Shown one piece after another: positions 1 to 8,277 of a DNA stretch of 64,000 nucleotides. The DNA lies in the NCBI RefSeq assembly GCF_042139015.1, contig NZ_JBHIKY010000021.1:5736-69735 (forward strand), in the 5' to 3' direction. How positions within the stretch are numbered: position 1 is the stretch's first letter; every line of letters starts with the position of its first letter. Source of the stretch: JBHIKY01 sp042139015. GTDB lineage: Bacteria; Bacillota; Bacilli; Bacillales; Marinococcaceae. Position numbers and translations under genes: made by a program. The notes beneath the pieces were generated by a model. The model made no database searches. It worked only from the letters and a program-made list of their open reading frames with translations, and was not told the origin of the DNA.

Positions 1-1272
1 TTCATCGAGCAGCAGCACATTATGTCTGGCAAGCAGCAGGGAGGCGATAGCAATTTTTCCACGCTCTCCTCCGCTCGTCTCTTTTATCCGGCGATGGACT
101 GACTCTTGCTTAAATCCAATATTTGCGAGCACTGTCCTGATAAACGTTTCATCATGAAGGCTCTTCTCTGAAGCCTGCTCCAGAATGGTAGCTTCCTTAT
201 CAAGCAGCTTTAGTTTTTGGTGGAAATAACCAATATCCGCTTTTTGAGAAAGGGAAACGCCGGGCTTTTTTTCATACACTGCTGTTAAAAGCGTGGATTT
301 ACCAGCGCCATTTGGGCCGATCACGCCGACTTTCGCTCCTGGTGGAATGACACTTGAAAAAGCAGGGAAAAGGGTGCGTCGACCAGCCTGAAGCTGAAGA
401 TTTTCAAATGCCAGAGCCCGTTTACCATAAAGCTTTTGATGTGCATGCTCAGGGAAATCAATCGTTTCCCGCTCGCGTGGTTTAACTTTTTTCTCCAGCT
501 TGTTGAGTCGATTCTCCATTGTTTTCGCGATGGCTGACATTTTTCCAGCTCGGTTTCGGATTCCGCCTTTATGAAGGCGTGCTTCTGAGTTTCCCATACG
601 GGACGGGGCTTTATTCATCTTTTGAGAGCGTTCATGACGTTCTAGAGCCGCATTTTCAATGCGCTGCTTTTCTTTTTGGTATTTATCATATTCTTCCTGC
701 TTTTGTTCCGTTTCCATTCGATGCTGGCGCATAAAAGCATCGTAATTTCCTTCATATTCCTTAAGCTCTCCATTTTCAAGCAGCCAGATGTTGCTGCACA
801 CCTTATTTAAAAAGGTTTCATCATGCGAAACGATAATCAGTGCGCCTCGAAAAGCACGCAGGCTTTCTTCAAGCTTTTCAATACCGTTCATATCAAGATG
901 GCTCGTCGGTTCATCAGCAATCAGTAAGTCGGGATCACGACTGAGCGCCGCTGCTATTTTTGCACGTGATTCTTCTCCTCCGCTTTTTTCAGTATGCGCC
1001 GGAACGGCCCACTGCTTTTGGAGGACTCCTATTTCATCACCACCAAAATCATTTTCCAGCTGAGCAATATAGGCGAGTGTGCCATACAATTGACGCTGAG
1101 ATGCCTCAAGTTTTGTTTCCCCTGCGATCATCTTCAACAGAGTTGATTTGCCCGTACCGTTATCGCCGACAAGTCCGATTCGTTCGCCATGATACACCTG
1201 AAGATGCGATATTGAAAACAACTTCCGTAATTCTGCCGATGCTTCTATTCTTGTCATTTCAAGTAACAGCAT
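1..1272 (-). CDS. ABC-F ATPase, antibiotic-resistance type (3' end outside window)
   Basis: Soluble twin-ATPase of the ABC-F family, whose resistance members (Vga/Msr/Vml/Lsa type) bind the ribosomal E site and displace antibiotics. The first domain has Walker A GDNGTGKST, signature SGGEESRAK and Walker B LLIADEPTSHLD. A long, charged, helical linker rich in Lys, Arg and Glu follows (the antibiotic-resistance domain position). The second domain begins with Walker A GPNGAGKST and signature SGGERGK, and is cut by the window edge at LLLDE. No membrane segments are seen. The ATG at 1272 is chosen because AAAGGAGG ends seven bases upstream; an in-frame ATG at 1278 is too close to it. A leader with an intrinsic terminator precedes the gene, suggesting antibiotic-inducible attenuation. 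The exact drug spectrum cannot be told. Confidence 0.88.
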   Translation of the reverse strand, partial: MLLLEMTRIEASAELRKLFSISHLQVYHGERIGLVGDNGTGKSTLLKMIAGETKLEASQRQLYGTLAYIAQLENDFGGDEIGVLQKQWAVPAHTEKSGGEESRAKIAAALSRDPDLLIADEPTSHLDMNGIEKLEESLRAFRGALIIVSHDETFLNKVCSNIWLLENGELKEYEGNYDAFMRQHRMETEQKQEEYDKYQKEKQRIENAALERHERSQKMNKAPSRMGNSEARLHKGGIRNRAGKMSAIAKTMENRLNKLEKKVKPRERETIDFPEHAHQKLYGKRALAFENLQLQAGRRTLFPAFSSVIPPGAKVGVIGPNGAGKSTLLTAVYEKKPGVSLSQKADIGYFHQKLKLLDKEATILEQASEKSLHDETFIRTVLANIGFKQESVHRRIKETSGGERGKIAIASLLLARHNVLLLDE

Positions 1273-1308
1273 TCTCATTCCTCCTTTAGGCTTCATTCGG
1301 AGGGGAGT

Positions 1309-1343
1309 AAAAAAAGACCCCCTCCATCGATCAGGAGAGAGTC
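1309..1343 (-). terminator. Intrinsic terminator inside the ABC-F leader (attenuator)
   Basis: Read on the minus strand, GACTCTCTCC pairs (with G-U wobbles) with GGAGGGGGTC across an 8-base loop and is followed by seven T. It lies between the promoter and the start codon of the ABC-F gene, so it would stop transcription before the gene. The second arm (GGAGGGG) can also pair with CCCCTCC just downstream, an obvious mutually exclusive fold. This is the arrangement of ribosome-mediated attenuation known upstream of vmlR-type ABC-F genes; the mechanism here is inferred. Confidence 0.7.
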
Positions 1344-1490
1344 GTAACGTAGACAAAAGGATATAAATGTGCCGCAGGCAGGCGTAAATAAAATTTTCCG
1401 CAGGGCAGACCTTATAGCCAAAAAGTGCGTACGTATCCCATCTCCAGATCATCCGAAATAATTAAGTTTCCCGGCTGGTTTGATGGGTTA

Positions 1491-1566
1491 TTACTTCATT
1501 GGCCTAAAGGTTCGCCTCCTTTTCAATATCTGTTTTAACCTTATAAAAACAATCGTGCGATGTCAA
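1491..1566 (-). promoter_or_regulatory. Promoter and short leader of the ABC-F gene
   Basis: On the minus strand TTGACA (1566-1561) is followed by a weak -10 (TATAAG at 1545-1540 or TAAGGT at 1543-1538). About 20 bases further is AGGAGG (1520-1515), then ATG AAG TAA TAA at 1499-1488, a possible two-codon leader peptide, although 15 bases is a long spacing from that ribosome site. Very short leader ORFs are a feature of drug-sensing ABC-F attenuators. The leader transcript to the gene is about 260 bases and contains no other gene. Confidence 0.5.
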
Positions 1567-1577
1567 GCGCATTTTTC

Positions 1578-2936
1578 TTACCCCGTAAAAATATCATCGG
1601 TGGGATAGCGGACAGATGGTTTCTTTGGCTTCGCAATGGTAAAGGCAAGTGTCAGTGGCCCGACGCGCCCTATAAACATCATGATAATAATAATCTGCTT
1701 GCCGACTGCTGATAATTCCGGCGTCAGGCCCATCGAGAGGCCGACGGTTCCGAAGGCAGAAAAAGCCTCAAATAATATCATGATAAAAGGCGCGCTTCTT
1801 TCTGTGATGACAAGGACAAACACACAAATAAATATAAACGTGGAGCTCATTACAATGATCGACAGCGCTCTAAGAATAATGAGATGGCGGATCGCGCGTC
1901 CGAACACCACCGGTTCTTCTTCGCCCTTAAGAAAGGCAATACACGCAACAATCATAATCAAAAAGGTGGTCAGCTTAATCCCGCTCCCGGTAGAGCCGCT
2001 TCCTGCTCCGATAAACATTAAAAGAAGTGTCATCATTAAAGAATCCGTCCGCATGCTGCCAATATCGATGGAATTAAAACCCGCCGTCCGCGGGGTGACC
2101 GCCTGAAAATAGGAAGCCCATATCTTTTCATCGAGTGGAAGTGGACCAAGTGTTGCAGGGTTCGAAAATTCCAGGAAAAAGAATACCAACATCACGAATG
2201 AATTCACAACGAGCGTTCCGACAATCATCATTTTTGAATGAAGCGACAATGTCTTAAATTGTCTTTTGTGAAGGACATCAGCGATGACGGTAAATCCGAT
2301 ACCTCCGATAATGAAGCTGAAGGTGATAATTATATTTACGGCAGGATCGCCGACATATCGGGTCAGTCCATCCTCCCACAGGGAAAACCCAGCATTATTG
2401 AACGCTGAAATAGAATGAAAGACACTCGTGTACAAACCGAACTGCCATCCGTAATCAGGAACCCAGCGCAGCGCGAGAATCACGGCAGCCACTGTTTCGA
2501 CGGTCAAGGAAAATAGGGCAAGCAGTCTGATAAGCCGGATTAAACCGCCAATAGACGTCGCATTGAGAGCTTCTTGAATCAGCAGTCTCTGCTTCAGTCC
2601 AATTCGTTTTCCAAACAGAAGAAAAATCAATACCGCAAAGGTCATTAATCCAAGACCGCCGATTTGGATAAGAACGAGGATAACAACCTGGCCGAAAACC
2701 GTAAACACGGTCCCTGTATCGACCACGACCAAACCAGTCACCGTTGTGGCGGAAGCCGCTGTGAAAAGAGCATCAATCCAGGAAATATGAACTGTCGCAG
2801 CAGCAGGAGTTTTCAATAAAAAGGTCCCAGCAACAATAACAAGCGCAAATGTCAACGCAAGAAACTGAGGCGGACTCATGTCGATCATCCACGGTTTAAA
2901 GCTTGTGGTCTTAAGCCTCTGCACCATTTCAGTCAT
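1578..2936 (-). CDS. TrkH/KtrB-family potassium uptake channel subunit
   Basis: Membrane K+ (often Na+-coupled) uptake subunit of the TrkH/TrkG/KtrB superfamily. Its 452 residues are close to Bacillus KtrB and KtrD (about 445-450). The protein is hydrophobic throughout, with repeated membrane-pore-membrane units. Selectivity-loop-like segments are visible as SATTVTGLVVVDTG (about residues 62-75), FNNAGFSL, TPRTAGFNSID and AFGTVGLS. The regulatory RCK subunit (KtrA/KtrC) is not next to it, as is usual for KtrD-type solitary genes, so KtrB and KtrD cannot be told apart here. The start ATG at 2936 has only a weak GGAAG ribosome site. The neighbouring ABC-F gene runs the same way but has its own promoter. 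Confidence 0.9.
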   Translation of the reverse strand: MTEMVQRLKTTSFKPWMIDMSPPQFLALTFALVIVAGTFLLKTPAAATVHISWIDALFTAASATTVTGLVVVDTGTVFTVFGQVVILVLIQIGGLGLMTFAVLIFLLFGKRIGLKQRLLIQEALNATSIGGLIRLIRLLALFSLTVETVAAVILALRWVPDYGWQFGLYTSVFHSISAFNNAGFSLWEDGLTRYVGDPAVNIIITFSFIIGGIGFTVIADVLHKRQFKTLSLHSKMMIVGTLVVNSFVMLVFFFLEFSNPATLGPLPLDEKIWASYFQAVTPRTAGFNSIDIGSMRTDSLMMTLLLMFIGAGSGSTGSGIKLTTFLIMIVACIAFLKGEEEPVVFGRAIRHLIILRALSIIVMSSTFIFICVFVLVITERSAPFIMILFEAFSAFGTVGLSMGLTPELSAVGKQIIIIMMFIGRVGPLTLAFTIAKPKKPSVRYPTDDIFTG

Positions 2937-3067
2937 CTTCTTCCGCAGTAATGTAAGTTTAATGAGATGAGATTACTCTTTATAAAGTGGAATGTCAATA
3001 CTTGATTTTTATTGTGGTCGTCCCCGGGCATTATGAAGAAATAATACTAGTTTTCAATTATTATATC

Positions 3068-3093
3068 GTTTTATGTCGCCAGATAATGGGAAA
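3068..3093 (+). promoter_or_regulatory. SigB-like promoter of the catalase gene
   Basis: GTTTTA (3068-3073), a 14-base spacer and GGGAAA (3088-3093) resemble the general stress SigB consensus GTTTAA-N12-15-GGGTAT. The site lies 35 bases before the katE-type start codon. B. subtilis katE is a classic SigB gene, which makes the match more credible. This is pattern matching only. Confidence 0.45.
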
Positions 3094-3127
3094 AAAGTTG
3101 AGAGTCATATTTTGAGGAGGTATAAAT

Positions 3128-5170
3128 GTGGGTGAGAATCATAATAAAAATAAAAAAGATGAACAGCTCGAGCAGTACCGGGTGAATGATGAAGGCAAAA
3201 AGCTGACGACCAATCAGGGACTCAAGGTTGCCGAAGATGAGTTCTCCTTAAAAGCAGGCGAGCGCGGCCCTACATTAATGGAGGATTTTCATTTTCGGGA
3301 GAAGATGACTCATTTCGACCATGAACGGATTCCGGAACGGATCGTACACGCGCGCGGCTTCGCAGCACACGGTGAGTTTCAGCTATATGAATCATTGAAA
3401 AAGTATACAAAAGCGGACTTCTTAAATGACACGTCAAAAAAGACGCCGGTATTTGTACGGTTTTCAACCGTGGCAGGCTCGCGCGGTTCCTCTGAAACGG
3501 TCCGGGATGCCCGCGGCTTTGCGACGAAATTTTACACAGATGAAGGTAACTATGATTTAGTGGGAAACAACATACCGGTATTTTTCATTCAGGATGCAGT
3601 TAAATTTCCAGATTTCGTGCACTCGGTAAAGCCGGAGCCGCATAATGAAATGCCGCAGGCAGCATCTGCCCACGATACATTCTGGGATTTTGTTGCAAAC
3701 AATCAGGAATCGGCACACATGATAATGTGGGCCATGTCCGACCGGGCCATTCCGAGAAGCTTTCGGATGATGGAAGGCTTTGGAGTTCACACCTTCCGTT
3801 TAGTTAACGAGGAAGGAAAATCCCATTTCGTAAAATTTCACTGGAAGCCAGTGCTTGGAACGCACTCCCTCGTTTGGGATGAAGCTCAAAAACTGTCTGG
3901 AAAGGACGCTGACTTTCACCGCCGTGATCTCTGGGAATCCATTGAAAACGGCGAATATCCAGAGTACGAGCTCGGCATTCAAGTGATTAAGGAAGAAGAT
4001 GAATTCAGCTTTGATTTTGACATACTGGATCCGACGAAGCTGTGGCCGGAAGAAGACGTGCCTGTTCAGCTTGTTGGTAAAATGACACTGAACCGCAATG
4101 TGGACAACGTGTTTGCAGAAACAGAACAGGTGGCGTTCCATCCGGGCAGCGTTGTACCGGGGATTGACTTTTCGAACGATCCGCTTCTGCAGGGACGGCT
4201 GTTTTCTTATACCGATACTCAGCTGATCCGCTTAGGCGGCCCGAATTTCCATGAGCTCCCAATCAACCGTCCCGTCTGTCCATTTCATAATAACCAGCGC
4301 GACGGCTACGGACGTCAGACAATCAACAAAGGACCGGTGAGCTATCATAAAAACTCAATTGCCTCCAACACCCCGGAACCTGCAAGCGAAGCAGAAGGAG
4401 GCTACACGCATTACGCTGAAAAAATCGATGCCCATAAGGTCCGGGCCCGCAGTGAAAGCTTTAAGGATCATTTTTCTCAGGCGACGATGTTTTGGAACAG
4501 CATGAGTGATCCTGAAAAAGAACATCTTAAGGAAGCATTCAGCTTCGAGCTCGGCAAATTAGGCAGTGAATCAATCCAGCAGCAGGTTGTTGACATGTTT
4601 GCAAATGTCAGCAGAGAGCTTGCTGTCGATGTGGCAAATGCTATTGGTGTGAAGGAGCCGGAAGGCGGAGGTTCTGAAGTTACAAAAGCCTCTCCAGCAC
4701 TCAGTCAGGAAAACACGAAGCATACTGCGGAAACGAGAAAAGTCGGTGTCATTATCTCAGATAACTTTAACGGGGAGGAAGTCACAAAAACTCTGGCACT
4801 ATTGAAAAAAGAAGGCATAATTCTCGAGGTCATCAGTGATAAGCTTGGCAGGCTGAAAGGAACGACCGGCACCGAACTGGCAGTCGACCACACTTTTCTG
4901 ACCGGCGAATCCGTCATTTTTGATGCTCTTTATGCAGTCGGCGGCAATGGTACGGATAAAAAATTCAACCATGATGCTGAATACTTTATTAACGAAGCGT
5001 TTCAGCACTTCAAGCCAATAGGGGCTACCCACGAAGGCAAGCGCTGGATTAAAGAAAATGAGCTGGAAAACAGTCCTGGTGTCATCGTCAGTGATGATAT
5101 GGATGATTTTGCCGAAAAGTTCACCAGGGCAGTGGCCGCCCACCGTCACTGGGAACGCAGTATCGTCTAA
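3128..5170 (+). CDS. katE: Large-subunit catalase (KatE type)
   Basis: Haem catalase that disproportionates hydrogen peroxide in the cytoplasm. At 680 residues it belongs to the large-subunit clade (B. subtilis KatE is about 686). The N-terminal two thirds is the catalase core: the ARGFAAHGEF strand with the active-site His (about residue 81), VRFSTVAGSRGSSETVRDARG, and the FSYTDTQLIRLGGPNF segment carrying the haem-ligand Tyr. The last ~150 residues (starting KVGVIISD) form the flavodoxin/class-I-amidotransferase-like domain typical of this clade. The start is GTG with GAGGAGG nine bases upstream; the overlapping ATG two bases earlier is in another frame. A SigB-like promoter and a downstream hairpin suggest a single-gene stress transcript. 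Confidence 0.95.
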   Translation: MGENHNKNKKDEQLEQYRVNDEGKKLTTNQGLKVAEDEFSLKAGERGPTLMEDFHFREKMTHFDHERIPERIVHARGFAAHGEFQLYESLKKYTKADFLNDTSKKTPVFVRFSTVAGSRGSSETVRDARGFATKFYTDEGNYDLVGNNIPVFFIQDAVKFPDFVHSVKPEPHNEMPQAASAHDTFWDFVANNQESAHMIMWAMSDRAIPRSFRMMEGFGVHTFRLVNEEGKSHFVKFHWKPVLGTHSLVWDEAQKLSGKDADFHRRDLWESIENGEYPEYELGIQVIKEEDEFSFDFDILDPTKLWPEEDVPVQLVGKMTLNRNVDNVFAETEQVAFHPGSVVPGIDFSNDPLLQGRLFSYTDTQLIRLGGPNFHELPINRPVCPFHNNQRDGYGRQTINKGPVSYHKNSIASNTPEPASEAEGGYTHYAEKIDAHKVRARSESFKDHFSQATMFWNSMSDPEKEHLKEAFSFELGKLGSESIQQQVVDMFANVSRELAVDVANAIGVKEPEGGGSEVTKASPALSQENTKHTAETRKVGVIISDNFNGEEVTKTLALLKKEGIILEVISDKLGRLKGTTGTELAVDHTFLTGESVIFDALYAVGGNGTDKKFNHDAEYFINEAFQHFKPIGATHEGKRWIKENELENSPGVIVSDDMDDFAEKFTRAVAAHRHWERSIV

Positions 5171-5183
5171 CCTTCATGTTTGC

Positions 5184-5222
5184 AAAAATAAACGGAGTCC
5201 TGGATATTGATCCCGGGCTCCG
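5184..5222 (-). terminator. Bidirectional terminator between katE and a small gene
   Basis: CGGAGTCC (5193-5200) pairs with GGGCTCCG (5215-5222). On the minus strand the hairpin is followed by GTTTATTTTT, serving the small gene at 5281-5487; on the plus strand only a short A/T stretch follows, serving katE less well. Confidence 0.6.
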
Positions 5223-5280
5223 AAAATATGAAAACGTCTATTATCACTTTTGAGATTCCTGCAGATTTTTTATTCACTCT

Positions 5281-5487
5281 TTACGACGTACGCTGAATTC
5301 CAGTGTTCGGATTATTGCTGAAGTTAGAATAATTGTGAACCATGCGCTGCAGATCTTTATGCCCTTCTCTCACCTTCAATGTTTGATTAATGATTTTCTG
5401 AAAACCTTCCAAGTCCTTATCAGATGCATTCAATACCGATTTGGAAATTCCTTCGGCCATTTGTTGTAAGGAGTTATCGCGGGTCAT
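5281..5487 (-). CDS. Small conserved-looking acidic/amphipathic protein, unknown
   Basis: A 68-residue soluble protein I do not recognise. It is rich in Asn, Gln, Lys and Asp and reads as a single helical segment (SLQQMAEGISKSVLNASDKD) followed by HKDLQRMVHNYSNF and a flexible tail. There is no signal peptide or membrane span. A ribosome site AAGGTGG lies about 8 bases before the ATG, and a terminator follows the stop, so it looks like a genuine monocistronic small gene convergent with katE. Size and composition resemble small stress or sporulation proteins of Bacilli, but no function is claimed. Confidence 0.6.
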   Translation of the reverse strand: MTRDNSLQQMAEGISKSVLNASDKDLEGFQKIINQTLKVREGHKDLQRMVHNYSNFSNNPNTGIQRTS

Positions 5488-5824
5488 GAATAACGACCAC
5501 CTTTCTTCTGATTTTTCGGACTTCTTTTATGTCCTACCTACAAATTTTACATAAACGATAAATATCCTGCTGGGACTGCTTGAAAACTTATATACATATC
5601 TCCCCACATTAATGGCAGAAGTTCCTAATTTCTACATGTGAAATATCTCCGAATGAAAAAAACTCTGGAAATCGCTTTGATTTTTATCGTAAAAGCAAAC
5701 TTATTGTAATACGATTATTGCAAAAAATATTTTGGGTAATCCGTCACATTTTAGAACAAATATTCGCTGTGCAACAAATTTAAATGGATAAATGTTACAA
5801 TGTGTTGAAAAGGTGGGTGAGAGG
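5488..5824. other. Intergenic region with two divergent small-gene promoters
   Basis: A 337-base A/T-rich gap between the divergent 68-residue and 43-residue genes. The clearest element is an extended -10 on the plus strand, TG-T-TACAAT (5793-5801), 24 bases before the 43-residue gene. No ORF with a ribosome site and no long repeat were found. The rest is unassigned. Confidence 0.4.
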
Positions 5825-5956
5825 ATGGATGAAGAAGATAAATTATATCAACAACTTCAGAAAGAATTTCAAAAGAGTGTAAAACGAAGCCTAAATACAA
5901 AAGAAAAAGAATTTATAAGATGGATGGCTGAAAAGGCACTATCCAAAAAAGGCTAG
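5825..5956 (+). CDS. 43-residue charged small protein, unknown
   Basis: Short ORF below common length cut-offs, supported by a ribosome site (AAGGTGGGTGAGAGG), an extended -10 promoter (5793-5801) and an inverted repeat after the stop. The product starts MDEEDKLYQQLQKEF and is one amphipathic, strongly charged helix ending in KKG, with no Cys and no membrane segment. The size and helix recall small regulatory proteins of Bacilli (SinI-like helix-only proteins), but no motif supports that and I do not recognise the family. Confidence 0.5.
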   Translation: MDEEDKLYQQLQKEFQKSVKRSLNTKEKEFIRWMAEKALSKKG

Positions 5957-5968
5957 TGACGACATGTT

Positions 5969-6013
5969 ACCTGAAATTAATGTCCTCTTCTGATGTATTT
6001 CAGGTCCTGTTTG
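5969..6013 (+). terminator. Inverted repeat after the 43-residue gene
   Basis: ACCTGAAAT (5969-5977) and ATTTCAGGT (5997-6005) form a perfect nine-pair stem with a 19-base loop, then CCTGTTTGTTT. It is 12 bases beyond the stop codon. The T tract is imperfect, so termination is likely but not certain. Confidence 0.5.
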
Positions 6014-6158
6014 TTTCTAATTTATAAATTACCAGCCTATAACTTCAACCTTCAATATATTTAGGTCGAGATCGAAATACTGCAAGTAATTTTTTAAATA
6101 GATTGTTTTGGCTTTCCAATTAGTAGTTGTAAAAATCTTATAAGGTGGAGGACAGAAA

Positions 6159-6767
6159 ATGCGGTACCTCGCTGTTTCAGATATCCACGGAGAAATGAGC
6201 AAATTAGAGGAAGTATTACAAAAGGCCTCATATGATCCTGGGCAGGACCAGCTAATATTACTTGGTGATTATATCGACCGCGGCCCTCATTCCAAGGAAG
6301 TGATCGATAAAGTAATGGAGCTGGTAGAAAAAGACGGAGCGATTGCCATCAAAGGAAACCATGATGACCTTTTCATCCGTTCAAAATACGAGCAGGAAAT
6401 GAAAGAGCTCTGGGAAATGAATGGAGCAACCACGACAATTGAATCCTATGGAGAAGACATGGAAAAGCTTGAAGCGCACCGTAAATGGCTCGAGAACAAC
6501 CTGCAGCTTTATTATGAAACAGAAGATTACATTTTTGTGCACGGTGGTCTGATGCCTAATGTTCCTCTAGACGAGCAGGAGGAGAGAACGATGCTTTGGA
6601 TTCGGCACTCCGAAAAAGTCGGACTTGGCAAAACCATTATCCATGGCCATACTCCTGTCCGGGAAATCACATATGATGAAGACCAGATCGATATTGACAC
6701 CGGAGCAGCTTACGGCGGAAAGCTTACTATGCTGGAATTGCCGAGCCACAATATCTATACCGCTTGA
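6159..6767 (+). CDS. PPP-type metallophosphoesterase (Ser/Thr phosphatase or Ap4A hydrolase like)
   Basis: Calcineurin-like metallophosphatase of 202 residues. The metal-binding signature is complete: SDIHGEM (residues 7-13), LLGDYIDRG (35-43), KGNHDD (66-71), the late HGG (about 129-131) and a final GHT (about 166). This is the minimal PPP fold found in bacterial PrpE/ApaH-like and Ser/Thr phosphatases. The real substrate (phosphoprotein or dinucleoside polyphosphate) is not predictable from sequence. The start has GGTGGAGG about 8 bases upstream. A strong hairpin terminator follows, so it is probably transcribed alone. Confidence 0.88.
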   Translation: MRYLAVSDIHGEMSKLEEVLQKASYDPGQDQLILLGDYIDRGPHSKEVIDKVMELVEKDGAIAIKGNHDDLFIRSKYEQEMKELWEMNGATTTIESYGEDMEKLEAHRKWLENNLQLYYETEDYIFVHGGLMPNVPLDEQEERTMLWIRHSEKVGLGKTIIHGHTPVREITYDEDQIDIDTGAAYGGKLTMLELPSHNIYTA

Positions 6768-6816
6768 TTTTAAGGCAAAAAAGTGACTGAGACTGAACCG
6801 TCTCTGAGATTAAACT

Positions 6817-6857
6817 ACGCTTCCGTTTATCAAAAATGATAGCCGGAAGCGTTTATT
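6817..6857 (+). terminator. Terminator after the metallophosphoesterase
   Basis: ACGCTTCCG (6817-6825) pairs perfectly with CGGAAGCGT (6844-6852), followed by TTTATT. It is 50 bases after the stop. Confidence 0.65.
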
Positions 6858-6965
6858 ATGATGCTTTACGAATTTTCTTATCCTTTAATCAATAAAGGTA
6901 ATCTTTCTAAAGTGCAAGTGAGTTTGCGCAGGGAAGATCAACCTCTTTATATAACCTCTCTTATA

Positions 6966-6986
6966 GAAAACTCACCCAAAAGTGAG
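6966..6986 (-). terminator. Short terminator after the P-loop ATPase gene
   Basis: On the minus strand CTCAC-(ttttgg)-GTGAG is followed by TTTTC. It lies 29 bases beyond the stop of the gene at 7015-8103. The stem is only five pairs, so this is weak. Confidence 0.35.
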
Positions 6987-7014
6987 GGCATTCTTCATTT
7001 ACTGTCCCAGAATT

Positions 7015-8103
7015 TTACGTGCTGGCCTGCTTCTCTAACTGCAGTGTCAGCATTTTATAAATATTTACAGTAACGGCAGGGTCCATTGCTTCAGCGTACA
7101 TATTTTCAAGCTTTTCATTGATCTGACTGGCTTCTTTTAAATATGCAGCTCCTTTTTTCATCCACGTTTTGTAGCCTGCTGTGTGCTCCTGTATCGCCTC
7201 CGCATATTTTTCATCAGTTCCCGGCGTCACCACCTGTTTATAAAGGTCTACAATTTCGTCACTTTCCTGATCGGGAAAATATTCATGAGGATCCGTACTG
7301 TCAAATACACAAACTCCTAACTCTCTGACAATTACCATATCAATACTTTCCGGGTCAAAGCCGCAATGGTACAGCTCAACAATGTAACCTCTTTCCTCTG
7401 CTTCAGCAGCAACCTTCTTTAAAAGTGTTGATTTTCCCGTCCCGGCTCTCCCTTTAATAAAATATCGCTTGTTCAAATTTTCCGTGAGGTTGGGGATAAA
7501 ATCTACGACACCGGATGGAGTGGAAGCACCGAAAAACCGATGCTTTGTGAAACCTTTCTTCCCGGACGGCTTTCTCTTTTTAAAAATTTTTTTAATCAGC
7601 TCATCTGCGGTTTGATCAGCTTTGTCAAAGTTCATTTCGTTTATATAGATTTTTTCAAGTTCATCATGAACATGCAGGCCTGTTTTAAATGCTTCATGTG
7701 AATTTTTATATGCGGCTTTAATTCCGTCCTTGTAAGCTACGAGCGTCTCTATTTTTTCCTTCAGCAGTTCTTCGTTAATTCCTTCATAGGTATTTACGGC
7801 TTTTTCAGTTGATGCATTACATACAAACGAATGGGAAGAGCCGTCATATAACCCAATGCTTAACTGAGGAATGATCACCCCATCAAGAGCTTCATGGTCT
7901 GCTGAGCAATGAATTTGTTCAACATCATAACCTTTGTTATGCCATTCTGCTGCGATCTTCTTCAACAAATTTGATTTCACCGTACTTGACGGCCCCTTTA
8001 GCACAAATACCCGTTCCAGCCCGTGAAAATTCGAAGCATATAACGGATAAAAGCCTTTGGCTGTATGATCTCCGGCAAAATAGTGCAGAACTCTGCCCGT
8101 CAT
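7015..8103 (-). CDS. Tandem P-loop ATPase of the PRK06851 type, unknown role
   Basis: A 362-residue soluble protein made of two related halves. Each half has an N-terminal P-loop followed by an LLKKIAAE/LLKKVAAE helix and a CSADHEALDG or CGFDPESIDM loop. The second half has a normal Walker A, GRAGTGKST. The first is GPSSTVKSN, with Val where Gly precedes the Lys, so that site may bind but not hydrolyse nucleotide. The length and the duplicated pattern (YDVEQIHCSADHE / YIVELYHCGFDPE) match a widespread Firmicutes family without assigned function. The ribosome site before the ATG is modest (GGGGAG). It is divergent from padR. Confidence 0.75.
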   Translation of the reverse strand: MTGRVLHYFAGDHTAKGFYPLYASNFHGLERVFVLKGPSSTVKSNLLKKIAAEWHNKGYDVEQIHCSADHEALDGVIIPQLSIGLYDGSSHSFVCNASTEKAVNTYEGINEELLKEKIETLVAYKDGIKAAYKNSHEAFKTGLHVHDELEKIYINEMNFDKADQTADELIKKIFKKRKPSGKKGFTKHRFFGASTPSGVVDFIPNLTENLNKRYFIKGRAGTGKSTLLKKVAAEAEERGYIVELYHCGFDPESIDMVIVRELGVCVFDSTDPHEYFPDQESDEIVDLYKQVVTPGTDEKYAEAIQEHTAGYKTWMKKGAAYLKEASQINEKLENMYAEAMDPAVTVNIYKMLTLQLEKQAST

Positions 8104-8277
8104 TTAACCACTCCCCAGCAACATATTAAATAAACGTATTTCTCCGTTATACTCTATGCATCATTCTGAACAGGAATGACCACAATACAAATTCTCACGC
8201 AGAAAACCTGGCTCACGTTTGGATTATAAAGCTTTTTAAGATCTGGTTCCTGTAATTTCACATATATAATACTATTT

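Noticed and set aside
1261..1461. In-frame N-terminal extension of the ABC-F protein through its leader
   Set aside because: The frame is open upstream, but crosses a terminator, has no ribosome site and adds sequence not typical of ABC-F proteins.
6858..7073. 71-codon plus-strand ORF after the metallophosphoesterase
   Set aside because: Begins inside the terminator and overlaps the convergent P-loop ATPase gene; no ribosome site.
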